Of a stretch of 30,268 nucleotides of DNA, positions 1 through 10,343 are shown piece after piece. The notes below the pieces were generated by a model. That model searched no databases, was not told the DNA's origin, and worked only from the letters and a program-made list of their open reading frames with translations. Each line of letters begins with the position of its first letter. Position 1 is the first letter of the stretch. The stretch spans positions 60,984-91,251 of the forward strand of contig CDMY01000269.1 in assembly GCA_001179505.1 (NCBI GenBank), read 5' to 3'. A program made the position numbers and the translations under genes. Origin of the DNA: Vitrella brassicaformis. Lineage: Eukaryota; Sar; Vitrellaceae.

Positions 1-181
1 CCCCGCCCCGCCCCGCCCATCTGTCTGTGTCTGTCTGTGCGCCCCCCCATACCCCGCACCGCCCTCCCGAGCTCTGTACAACACAAACGGTTAATGAGCA
101 AGTCAGTGACACTCTCCCCTCCCTCCCTGTGTCTCTCCCCTCTCCCTCTCTCCTCTCCTCTCATAACACGTGTGTATGGCC
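1..181. other. Intergenic, C-rich low complexity
   Basis: No gene is seen. The first 18 bases are a short CCCCG repeat. The rest is C/T-rich sequence downstream of the stop codon of the minus-strand methyltransferase gene, and probably includes its 3' untranslated region. Confidence 0.6.
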
Positions 182-3048
182 TTAAAAGAAGCCCCACACT
201 CCTTTCGGCAGGTTCCTGTCCTCGCTTGTGACACTCGGGTTGCTCTCCGCCCTCTCTACCGCCGTTTGCTCGCCGCTCGCCGCCTCATCCAGCCGCTGCT
301 CTGCCTGTGGCCGTGATGGCGATGGCGGCCGCCTGGTGTCCCCCTCCTGTTGCTGCTGATGTGGCCGCGCCCTCTCTGCCCGGCTGTCAGCCGCCGCTTG
401 CCGTGATGATGACCGGTGGCTGTCGGTTTCGTCCTCGAACCTGTGCAGGAAGGGGTCTTTGTAGGGCGGCTTGGGCGTCACAAGCTTGGCCGTGTTGCCC
501 TTTCTCATCGCCACAGACATCGGCGGCGGGGGCGGCGCCACAACACTGAGCTCCTCCTGTTGCCCTTGTTGGTCCTGGCTGGCTAGGGGGGTGGCTAGCG
601 ATGATACTGGTTGAGATGGTGGGGAAAAAGAGGGCGGCGGGAGGTCAATTCCGGCGTCTTGTAGGGCTTTGAGCGGGTTGTTGAGCATCTTGCCGACCGC
701 CTCGATGCCGGCGTTGATCATGGAGCCGACGTCGCCGCGCATGAGATGGTCCTTGGGAGTCTCACCGCCACTTGACGAGTCCGGCTGAGGAACAGATGGA
801 CGGATGGGCGAAGAAAGGAGTGTTTGCTGAGGCGTGTGTAGTGTTCCCCCAGACTGACCTTCTTGGCGACGACCGTGACGAACACGCCCTTTTGTATCTT
901 CTTCATGACTTGGTAGCCGGCCCTGAGCAGGCCAACACACACATGCACACACACGCAGTGCAGTGCATCAAATCAAGGGAGGGTCTCTCCTTCTCGCTGT
1001 CGCCCATTCCGTCTGCCCTGCCCACTCACTTGCTGAAGTATCTGTGCAGGTCGACGGTGCACCAGTCCTTGAGATAAGGCTCGATGTAGGTCGTTATCTC
1101 AGGAAGCTGACACACAGACACACACAGACACACACACATCCACCCTCATCCCCCGCCCAACCCGCTCGCGCACTTACCGCGAGCTGCCTCCGAATGATGG
1201 GGCTCTCAGGGTCCTGGTCGACCAGCACGAATCGCCCGCCCGGCTTGAGAATGCGGAGCCCCTCCTGCAGGATCTTGAACGTCACGCCCTTGGGCAGCTC
1301 GTGCGACACGGCGAACATCGTGACCATGTCGAACGTGTCGTTGTCGAAGAAGGTGCGCTCGCCGGCGGCATGGTGGAACTCCATGTGGGGATATCGATAC
1401 CGGGCTACCGCTATCATGTGGGGGGAGAGATCCACACCTGCAGGGCACGCACAGATACACAGACAGAAGCCCACCAGAGGAGGGAGGTCTCTGGCATGCC
1501 TCAGTGGGTGCGGGGCGTTGTGCAGAGTTACCTACCTTCGACAGCCGCGCCCTGGTACTTGGTCTGCAGGAGAGCTGTCGAGTCGCCCGTGCCACAACCA
1601 ATATCCAGCACCCTGACAGCCACAACTCACAACACACATGTCATACCGCCCCGCCCCGCCCCTCCTTGACTCGCTGATTGTCTCACCTTGGTTTGTCGAC
1701 GGTCGGCAGCAGGTTTGCTCTGGGGAAGGCGTTTCGCCCCAGTGTGGCTTCGGCCTCCCGCACGAAGAATGCGCTGTCGTGGTGGTGCTCGTGGCTGTGG
1801 AGCGGCTGGAACTGGTGGCCGACGCCCAGCTCGATCTCGGTCCCGGTCTCCTCGAGCGCCTCGCTCCTGTAGCACGCTGTGCCCTGGAAGAGCGTCATGG
1901 TCGCCTTCATCGCTGCAGACTGCTCCACTGCCTGGGGGTGGGGTGGGTGCGCAGAGAGGGAGAGAGACACGTATGGACGCGTGTGTGTGTGGTGAGTTGA
2001 CTGACTGACTGACTGACTGACCTGTGTGATGCATAGGTTGCCCTCAAGTATGCCGTGGATGGGTGCCTCGAAGTACTTGGGGATCTCTGTGCGGGGGTCG
2101 CGCGCTGCTCGCACCTTGTCGTCCCAATTCAACCACTGTATCCGACCGACAGAGGCAGCAACACATCACATCCCATCACATCACATCCCACACACACACA
2201 TGCGTTCGCAGCCCAGGCAGTCAGTGGCAGTGTGTGGGGTGTGCGAGCGTAGCGTACAGTGAGGTAGTTGGACTGTTCCCAGTTGACTCCCCTGCTGGTG
2301 GAGGCCACCTTCATGTGGTCACGGATCGCACGCAGGATCCCCTGGATCAGAAAGTTCCTGCACACACAACACACATGCACCCCAAGCCAAGCCATGCAGG
2401 TGTGCATGCGCCACACCGCCATGACTGACTGACTAACCTGGGCCATGTTTTCCGCAAGTTCCGCAGGTAGTTCTGCCGCGCCCGCGTGACGCGGTCCTTG
2501 ACCCACTTCCTCGAGCACTTCTGCCGCGCCCGCTGCATCTCTCGCCGCTCCCACGACAGGCCATCATCACCATCTACCACATCGTCTGTAGCCGCAGACG
2601 CAGGCCGGCTCACACCCAAACCACCCGGCGGCGTCGGATACAGCGGCCTACTGCTGCTGCTGCTAGTGTCTTCCCGGTCCTCGGGCGCGAGCAGCTCACC
2701 GCCGGCGATGGTCACGTCGTCCTCGACCTGCCTGACGATCGCGTCGAGCTCCTGCATCTCCTGCTCCATCTCTGCCTCCCGCTTCTTCGGGCCAACCGGC
2801 GGCTCCGCCACCACACGCAGAGACGTCTTGGACGCCCTGCTTGATGGAGATCGGGGTCGAGATGCGGACGAGAGGAGGGAGGGGAGGGGACGGGCGGCGA
2901 AGGCGGCTGGCCTGCCTCGCCGGCTGCTCAAGGTGAAGGGCGCTCCGTTCTCAGGAGGGAGGGAGGACCTGCTGAGTGTGTGTGACCAGACGGCCAGACA
3001 GGACAGGCGGACGAGCAGCAGCAAGAAGAGCAGGGTGGCCAGATCCAT
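182..3048 (-). CDS. SAM-dependent methyltransferase, probably plastid-targeted (9 exons, 716 aa)
   Basis: Class I methyltransferase that would use S-adenosylmethionine; the substrate is unknown. Exons by position (minus strand): 3048-2438, 2357-2258, 2135-2022, 1931-1687, 1612-1536, 1437-1178, 1106-1030, 922-859, 784-182. All junctions are GT-AG and keep one frame. Motif I is VLDIGCGTG at residues 358-366, followed by GVDLS (383-387) and the post-motif strand LKPGGRFVLVDQD (446-458), the layout of the Methyltransf_11/25 families. Residues 1-22 are a signal peptide (MDLATLLFLLLLVRL...), followed by a Ser/Arg/Pro-rich stretch with few acidic residues to about residue 75. This reads as a two-part leader for a complex plastid. 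Residues 100-200 are charged and low in complexity. The last exon adds a 200-residue Pro/Gln/Ser-rich tail beyond the fold, unusual for this family. It is divergent from the EF-hand gene at 3233, with 184 bases between start codons. The fold is firm; targeting is inferred. Confidence 0.87.
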
Positions 3049-3232
3049 CGTGGGTGTTGGCCAGGGGGAGGGGGCAAGAGATCCGCGTGGAGTTAGGGTA
3101 AGAAACCTGTGAAAAAGCTGCGCTGGCCTGTAAAGAGAGAGTTGTTTTTTTTCCGAGAGTGACAATCGATGCGTTCGTCGATTAAAGAGGTCAGAGAATG
3201 GCACAGGCACTTCATGGTTGCATGCACTGCCC
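3049..3232. promoter_or_regulatory. Shared 5' region of two divergent genes
   Basis: These 184 bases separate the start codons of the methyltransferase (-) and the EF-hand gene (+), so both promoters and 5' untranslated regions must lie here or overlap the genes. TTAGGGTAAG at 3092-3101 resembles a telo-box. No TATA box is evident. Assignment is by position only. Confidence 0.45.
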
Positions 3233-4547
3233 ATGTTTCCTGTGCAGCAGTGGTTCCATGGCCTCTTAGTAGCGGTCTTGATCTTGTCGTCCCTCTTTCT
3301 CTCCCCGGCGGACGGCGCCGAGCTGAAAGGAGAGCATTCATCCTCTGGGCCGCCGCCATCTCAGCAATGCTGCTCCGGCCGCAGCCGCCTGCCCGTGGCG
3401 CCCATCACCGTGGCCAGCACCAGCAGCACTCGTAAAGGGCTGCATCTCCATCAACACCATGACATCACTGTGAGGCTGTGGAAGGCGCAGTTCCACCAGT
3501 TTGACGTCGATAGAAGCGGTGTTCTGGAGGGCGGGGAGGTGGTGGTGTGTCTGCTGCGTGTGGTGGGCGCGTCGACGAGGGCTGCGGTGCTGCGGCAGGT
3601 GATGGGGGTGGTGGATGGCGACGCCGATAAGGCGCTGAGCTTCCCGGAGTTTGTTGGGCTGTACTCTCGGGTACCATGGGAAGAAGCAGGAGTTGACATG
3701 CTCCCTCCCATGTGTGTGCCCTGGCTGTGTGCAGTTGACGAGCGGCTCGACGAGAGCCAACATCCAACGATTCAGCAAATACGACATGGTGAGAGAGAGG
3801 AAGAAACCGGGAGAGCGAAAGGCAGGCTGCCTATCAGCTGACGATCTGTGCCGTCTGTGTGTGTGTGTGTGTGTGTGCAGACAGGTGACGGGCGTCTGAA
3901 TGCGCTGGAGCTCTTTCTTTTGTCCATTTCCCGGCCCCACCCCTTCATAATGCGCCTGTCCAACGCTCGTGCGAAGATGCACCAGTTCGACAGAGACCAC
4001 GACGGCTTCCTTGACTTCAACGAATACGAGGCAGGCACAGCACAGAGAGAGCGCGGGAAACTGACTGCGCAGCAGTGATTGTGGGTGTGGGTGTGTTTGT
4101 TTGTGCGCAGGACATGGCGCTGGAAGACGGCTTGGAACGGCAAGTAGAAGACGCATTCAGGAAATATGACCAAAGTGAGGGAGGGAGGGAGTGAGCGGAT
4201 GGATGGATGCGCCAGGGGCCGGATGGAGGGGAGGCATGAATTGTGTTTTGGTGGTGTGGTGGCAGATGGCGACACTTTCATTTCTCGGAGGGAGCTGCAG
4301 CTGGCATATGAGACACTCGGCTACACCGTGAGCTGAGCTACCGACATACACACGCGTGCCGTGGCGACAAAGATGCGGGCTGATTTGGTTTGTGTCTCAT
4401 TTTCTCGTGTATTGTCAGTTCGCTGATGTGTCCGACCCGCTGCTGGTGGAGTACCACAACATGCTGGACATCGACCTGGACGGATTTGTCAGCTACTCTG
4501 ACTTCAGGGGTGGGTTCAAGGGCGGCCATCCATCTCTATCTCTCGCT

Positions 4548-4587
<40 letters not shown>

Positions 4588-4671
4588 TGTTGGTTGGTTG
4601 GTTCTGCAGACCATTCCAATGCCCAGTTTCTGGAAGAGCAGGCCGGGGGCCTCGCTGTGACGGAGATCTGA
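3233..4671 (+). CDS. Secreted/ER-lumenal calcium-binding protein with six EF-hands (7 exons, 306 aa)
   Basis: Exons: 3233-3670, 3735-3788, 3881-4030, 4111-4174, 4266-4327, 4419-4509, 4610-4671. The start is the first ATG of the open frame and opens a signal peptide (hydrophobic core LLVAVLILSSLFL, residues 11-23). Six 12-residue EF loops are visible: D91-E102, D128-E139, D163-E174, D201-E212, D234-E245 and D273-D284. Loop 2 has Lys instead of Gly at position 6, loop 5 has Thr there, and loop 6 ends in Asp instead of Glu. Length, signal peptide and six loops match the CREC family (calumenin/reticulocalbin), but the C-terminus is VTEI, with no HDEL-type retrieval signal. The intron after residue 214 begins with GC, not GT (4031-4110). 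Loop 3 is split by an intron, and only the spliced reading completes it. It ends 228 bases from the convergent PPOX stop. Calcium binding is very likely; compartment and partners are unknown. Confidence 0.88.
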
Positions 4672-4899
4672 ATGGCTGGATGATGAAAGGGAGAAATGCT
4701 GCCATCGATGGTGGGTGGATGCGTGTGTACGTGTGTGTCGGCGACCTCTACCTCTGTAGTGAACGCGCTCATTCCCACAGACGGGATTAAATGTTTAATG
4801 GTCTCTGTCTGTTGACGCTTCCCGCGTCACAGTGGACCCGCGCACTCACACACACACGGACGGCATGGCTGCATGCGCCCCGCCACCGCCCCGCCACAT

Positions 4900-7090
4900 T
4901 TACGGTCTGTCTGCCCTCTGTCTGTCTTGCTGCGCCTGTGCTCTGAAGCTCTCCAACACCGACAGGGGATCGATCGTCAAACCAAGATATCCTGCACACA
5001 CACCACACACACACACACGCATCTCTCCACCACCCCTCCCGCTCCTCCCCTCCCTCCCTCCCTCCCTCCCTGCCACCCACACCCTCACCCCTGGCCATCC
5101 AGTCTCCCTCCGTCTCTTCATCAACAACTGGGAAGTCCCCATACCGCCGAATGAGCGTGTCGGTGAGCACCCGAGCGTCGCTGACGGTGTCAGCGATGGT
5201 GGCGCCGTGGTAGCTGGTGCCCGCCACGTCCAGCCACGGCATGTGCTGCGCGCGGTGGCGGTGCAGCGCTATGAGCCTCTCGTGGAAGCCTACGGGGTAG
5301 ATGGGGAAGGCCTTTTCGCACCACCGGGCGCTCGTCTCGTCAGGGAGGGTGTCGATGCGCAGGTGGCTGCGGCAGACCTTGACGGCCTCCCGCACTCCGT
5401 CCTCGATGCTCGACACACCACCACCGCCACCACCACCACCGACCTCACCGTCACCAGCCTCGCTGCCCCTCCTGACCCTTAGCCACACGCCAATCCTGTA
5501 CACACACACATGGATGGATGGATGGATGGATGGGCGACCCATTGGCACAGACGCAGCACACACACAATGTGCTGTGTGGTGTGTGGTGTGGTGTGCTGAC
5601 GGCTGACCGAGTCATCATCTTGGTGACATTGAGGTTTGGGAATATGTTGGAGTCCCAGAACACGCCCAGCAGGTGGGGGTGCACAGACGGCGGACACGCG
5701 TACCCCAGACCCTGTGGTGTGGGCAACGAAAGCAGCACATCCCACTATGCGTGGATCGGATCACCCACTTTCCTTTTTCCCATGTACTCTGAATCGTTTG
5801 TCGAGGACGGGCTTGTTGTAGCCCAGGTTGACCACCACGGCAGACTCGTGGGCGGCGACAAAGGAATCCAACAGCCCACACACCGTCGTCCCATCACCGT
5901 CCGCGATCACGCCATCAAACTGCATACACCCAACCCAAGAAAAGCAGCAGCGGTAGCCACGTTTGGCGCAGTTCACTGCTTCCCCACTCACAAACACCCA
6001 CCCACTCACACCCACCTGGCTATGGCGAAGCACGGCTGCCAGGTCGTCGGGCGGGATGGCTGCTATGACGTGGTCCGCCAGGATGGGAGGACCACCTGAC
6101 GAGTCGGCAAAGGACACCTCCACCTTCCGACAAACACACAGGCAGACAGACAGACAGCAGGTGGCCGTGTACAATCAACACATCACGTCTTCTGCATCCC
6201 TCTCCCTTCATGTACCTTCTCGCCAGTGGGTCTCATGGCTGCCACTCTGGCGTCGGTCCTCAGCTCAAGGAAGGGTGTGGGTGCGTCGGTGGTTGTGGGT
6301 GTGATTGTGGGTGTGCCCCGGTATCCGTCAGCCTCCTTGAGCGCCTGCACGAGCACTCGTATGAGTGCCTCACAGCCCTCGTGAAGCGTGAAGGTGCGGC
6401 CGCCCTCATACTGGACCTGCACAGAAACAGCTACGGCATGGCTGCCCCCCATGTGTGCGTGTGGATGGCTACACACCGACCGCCTGATTGAGAGGGTCCC
6501 ATGGCGGGATGTCCAGCCAGCTGTCCTTGGAAGCATACACAAAGTCGCTGACACACCACACCCCACACCCACACCCACACACACGATGGGAACATGAGAG
6601 CGGCTCCACTCCCCATGTTGGTCCATCTCACCCTCTTCTGGGGAAGAGCAGCGCCCGCATCAGCGACCCCCTCCGCCTCTCCAGGAACCACAGACGCGGG
6701 AAGTGCGACCGCGTCGACATCTGCCGGGCGTCGCCGCCCAGCAGTGCGCGGCAGTAGGGCACGATCAAGTCATCCGTGGTGCGCCGACCAACACGACGGA
6801 CGGCAAAGTCATACACGCTCTCATCCTGACCGACACACCGACAGACACACACACACACAGGCAGACAGAGGGAGATACAGGTAAGTGCGTGGCGATTGAG
6901 TGTCTGGCCTGGCGACCGACCTCTGCGTTGCCTGGCGGGACGAACATCTCCCTGAGCAAGGCCGGTCCATATCTGAGAAGGTCGAGGCGGCTGGGGACGC
7001 GCCTGATCTTGCCGTTGATGTGGAGAAAGCGGTCGTTGCCCTTGCTCTTGGAACTCCCCGGAATCACTGAGTAGGGTGTGCCCCACACAC

Positions 7091-7133
<43 letters not shown>

Positions 7134-7576
7134 ACGACAGACAGACAGACAGACAGACGACAGACACGTGTGACGCTCTCCTTCGCTCTCTCCGTTCCGT
7201 TCCCTCTGTCTTACCGAGCATGCCTGCGCCGAGCATTTTGAGGAGTCCGAGCAGCTCGCGGCCGCCCTTGGTGAGAGTGAAGAATCGAGGGCCCTGCTCG
7301 AACAGGAACGACCCCTTCATCTCCGTCTGCACCCAACCGCCCCACCGAGAGGATCCCTCCACCTGCACACAAACACACACACATACATACATTTGTGCCA
7401 CAGGTTTGATTGTCCGGCTGTGTGTGCTTCTCTCTGGTTCCTCGTCGCTCTCTCTCTCTGACCAGGGTGAGGGCGGCCTGTGGGAGTCCGCATCTCAGGA
7501 GATAGGTCGTGACGAGTCCGGCGACTCCGCCGCCGATGACGCTGCAGATCCATCCGGCGCAGTGCAGAACGAACAT
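4900..7576 (-). CDS. PPOX: Protoporphyrinogen oxidase, FAD-dependent HemY type (11 exons, about 570 aa)
   Basis: Oxidises protoporphyrinogen IX to protoporphyrin IX, the last step shared by heme and chlorophyll synthesis, using FAD and oxygen. Exons (minus): 7576-7463, 7362-7215, 7066-6921, 6825-6632, 6547-6481, 6416-6216, 6123-6016, 5919-5788, 5711-5608, 5495-5089, 4991-4900; all are GT-AG and in frame. The FAD-binding motif GGGVAGL is at residues 15-21, followed by a typical SSRWGGW and FEQGPR (59-64). Then come SKSKGNDRFL, DESVYDFAVRR, a C-terminal strand with NLGY and LGVFWDS, and the cofactor-proximal DVAGTSYHG (494-502), all in family order. Oddities: an eight-glycine run (424-431) inserted before the last part of the fold, and a tail of about 30 residues after it. 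The N-terminus is the weak point. The ATG at 7576 leaves only 12 residues before the FAD motif, and a TGA lies in frame upstream near 7613-7615. An upstream exon carrying a targeting leader is possible (CTGCAG precedes the motif). Confidence 0.9.
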
Positions 7577-7859
7577 ACATAAAGGCACAACCAACACGTA
7601 CGTGTATTCATTTCATTAATCTCCTCGCAGAGCGCCTACCTCGTACATACCAAAAGTGTGGAGTTCGACTCATCGCAGATGCGGCATTTTGCCCAGATCC
7701 AGCTCGCTATCCTTCTCAGCACACTTTTCCCACATCATTGGCCCCCGCAGTTACTCCCCAGAAGCAGCCAGCGGTTTCGGCAGCACAGCACATTTGCGAG
7801 CTATTGCTGATCGTCTGGCGGGAAAGAGGCGAGTCGAGGGCACGGCAGCTGTGCACGGG
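7577..7859. promoter_or_regulatory. Shared 5' region between PPOX and the next gene
   Basis: 283 bases lie between the inferred starts of PPOX (-) and the leader-bearing protein (+). No distinctive motif is seen. If PPOX has a further 5' exon, it would lie here. Confidence 0.4.
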
Positions 7860-9618
7860 ATGGCGATTGTCATGTGGGACTTATTTGTCATCGGGATCTG
7901 CCTCCTCGGCGCCTCAGCCGTCACGGCTACCACGGCGGCATCTGGCGCGTCCGAAGCCTTCGTGCCGTCACGCACACTGCCAGCCGCACCGCAGACAAGG
8001 CGTACGCACACAAAAAGCAGAAGGAAAGAGGTAGTGTGATGTGATGTGATGCTTTTGATTGTCTGTCCACTCTACTCATGCAGGGTCCGTGCAGGTGCGT
8101 CGAGGCGACCTGCGGATGGAGAACTTCTTCGGGCAGGTCGGCCTCGACCAGGCCGAGGTGGCTGGCGTGGCGTCGTCAGAGACCCTCCTCAGGAAGTATC
8201 TCCGCGAAGAGAAGAAGGACATCGTCCCTCCGTGAGCACACCACAGATGCAGCCACGTAGCGATGTCCCTCCGAATGTTTGGTGGGTTGTGCTGTGCTGT
8301 GCTGTGCAGGACGGCAGCCGAGTTGCGTGACGAGTATCCTCTGCTCGACCGGCTGCGTGACCTGAAACTCCTGTCGGCACTCGCTGAGGTATGTGTGATA
8401 TGTCTGCCACCAACACATTCTCGTGCAATCCATCCATGTGTATGTGTGTGTGTGTGTTTGTGTGTGTGTTTTGTGCAGTCTGGGCTCTTGCGTGCTCTTG
8501 AGGAGAAGGGCCTCACGCTTTCACAAGTCGAAAAAGCGCTGCCCGTTGGTGAGTCACTGAGTCACTCAGTGAGTGACGCCTGCCCATTCGATGATTTAAT
8601 CCGCTCGTGGCGAAATGTGTGTATGTGTGTCAGCCGAGCGGTTCGGTCTGCTGTCGCTGGCGGCCAACAACCTGCCCACGATCAAGAACACCCTGCTGCC
8701 TCTGCTGGTCGAGCCAGCGCCAGCTCTGCTGCCCATCGCCACGGCGGCCGTGAAGGCGCCGACCTCCCTCTACACGGCTGTCATTCCACTCGCACTCACC
8801 GGAGCAGGTCAACCGACCGACACACTAAGCTGCCTGCACCATGGATGCTCATGTGTGGGTGTGTGGTGTGTGTGCAGAGGTGGGGGTGCATTTGGGGTTC
8901 AACAGCATACCGCTGGATGTGGTCGCCGCCCTGCCCCTGCTGGGCGGCGCTGCCGCGTCCTTCACAGTCGGCAGCTTCCTCGAAGCGCTAGGGAGCGGGA
9001 ACGGCGGCACCACCACCACCACGACGAGTGCTTCCGTTGCTGCGCCCTCCCTGCCGTCGTTCCCTCGCGGCGCCCTGGCGGCCTCTGCAGGTGCATTGCC
9101 ACTCAGAGCAGGTAAGCCAGGCCCATACGTACACCCACACACTCACCCACTCATCCCCACATGTGTGTGAGTGTTTGTGTGCCCGCGTGCAGCGCCCAAG
9201 GCGGCTCCCCGAGCGTCCCCTCCCCCTCCGCCACGGGCACCCCTCCGCCCGGCCGTGCCTGCAAAACAAAGGCCAGCGGGAGGACCGGCACCCAAACCGA
9301 AACCAGGTATGACGCAACCGACACACACATGCAACACACACACGTGTGTCATTGGGACGTTCCATTCTCTCTGTCTGTCTCTGTCCACCTTCAGTGGCGC
9401 GGCCCGTGGCGCCACCCCCCGCACCGAGGAAGACAGGGCCCATCCCCACCCGGCCTCCGCCCGCATCAGCGGCAGCAGCCAAGCGGACGGTCACCACCCC
9501 ACCGAAGCAGCCCGCCAAGCCGGCAGCCACCACGAAGGCACAGCCCGCCGGCGTCAAGAGGATCGTTGCGGCGCCTTCGTCCACCTCCATCGGGGGGCAG
9601 CAGCTGAGGAAGGCCTAG
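7860..9618 (+). CDS. Leader-bearing Leu/Ala- and Pro-rich protein, unknown function, perhaps plastid (8 exons, 394 aa)
   Basis: Exons: 7860-8001, 8084-8231, 8310-8388, 8479-8548, 8634-8807, 8878-9111, 9193-9306, 9395-9618; all are GT-AG and in frame. The start gives a signal peptide (MWDLFVIGICLLGASAV, residues 5-21), then Ala/Ser/Thr and EAFVPSR, a Phe in the position typical of complex-plastid transit peptides, then basic residues. Residues about 100-200 are short Leu-rich helices (LDRLRDLKLLSALAE, SGLLRALEEKGLTLSQVEKA, ERFGLLSLAANNLP) ending in Leu/Ala-rich segments that could lie in a membrane. This alternation of LLS and VEKA units recalls small thylakoid proteins annotated as DUF1118, but I hold that only as a possibility. 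Residues 283-394 are Pro/Ala/Lys-rich and probably disordered, with a basic C-terminus. It is head-to-head with PPOX. The gene model is good; the function is unknown. Confidence 0.8.
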
Positions 9619-10343
9619 ATGGACACACACAAGAGAGAGAGAGCTGGTGCAGGGACAGTCATTCTGCCGAACGAAGCTTGATATCCGGCCATATATCAAT
9701 TTTTTGGATGGCTGGTGTGCGCTCAACGGTCTGCTTTTCGTGCTGCGTGAGTGGTGTATTGTGGTCTGGTGTGGTGGGTGTGGTGTGTCGGGTAAGTTGG
9801 TCGGTCATGTCTCGCTCTCAGTTTTGTCGCTGAATAAATGACTGTCCGTCTGTCTGTCTGTCTGTCTGTCCGTAAGGTATTTTTCCATGCTTGCAGGATG
9901 GCATGGATCACATGAGTCACGACACGACCGATGCACGTCTCTCTGAAATATGGCCGCTCCACCAGCTCTCGCCACACCACCCTGGCCGCACAAAAGCAAG
10001 ATTTGTTGGGTTGTTGGGTTGAGGCAGATACGAAAAGCTAGCTGCCGTATCTGGATGTTCTCGTTGGGTTGAGGCAGATACGGCAGCTGGCGTCCGGCTC
10101 GGGCGGCCAGATGAGCCAGGGCGAGAGCCTCGCCAGCAGCAAGCCCATGATGCGATGCGGTCGTCAAGCGGTCGCACTATGCGAGGACGACGCCGCACGC
10201 GGTTTAGCTCGATGATGCGGTGCTTTGATAGAAGGCGAGATGAAGGGCTGTTCCAGGGGGAGGTGACGGCGCTTTTTTCCGATGTCGATCGGGCAAGCTG
10301 AAGTTGGGGGCGTGGGCGTCTCAAAGTGTTTTCCCCTGTCGTC
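9619..10343. other. Intergenic, 725 bases
   Basis: No convincing coding exon is seen on either strand. It holds a (CTGT)n run near 9845-9872 and the direct/inverted repeat described at 10013-10088. The last part should contain the promoter of the plus-strand COPI-associated-like gene. Confidence 0.55.
10013..10088. repeat. 20-base direct repeat with a 14-base inverted repeat
   Basis: GTTGGGTTGAGGCAGATACG occurs at 10013-10032 and 10063-10082, 50 bases apart. AGCTGCCGTATCTG at 10040-10053 is the exact reverse complement of 10075-10088, so the middle can fold into a 14-pair stem with a 21-base loop. It lies about 260 bases upstream of the next start codon. Function is unknown; it could be a regulatory element or the footprint of an insertion. 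Confidence 0.75.

Noticed and set aside
5005-5080. CRISPR-like or regulatory meaning of the CACA/CTCC repeats in introns
   Set aside because: They are ordinary microsatellites inside spliced-out introns of a eukaryotic gene, with no spacer-repeat regularity.
7751-8011. Minus-strand frame as a possible upstream PPOX exon with a leader
   Set aside because: It is antisense to the signal-peptide exon of the plus-strand gene, and no donor of the needed phase joins it to the FAD motif exon.
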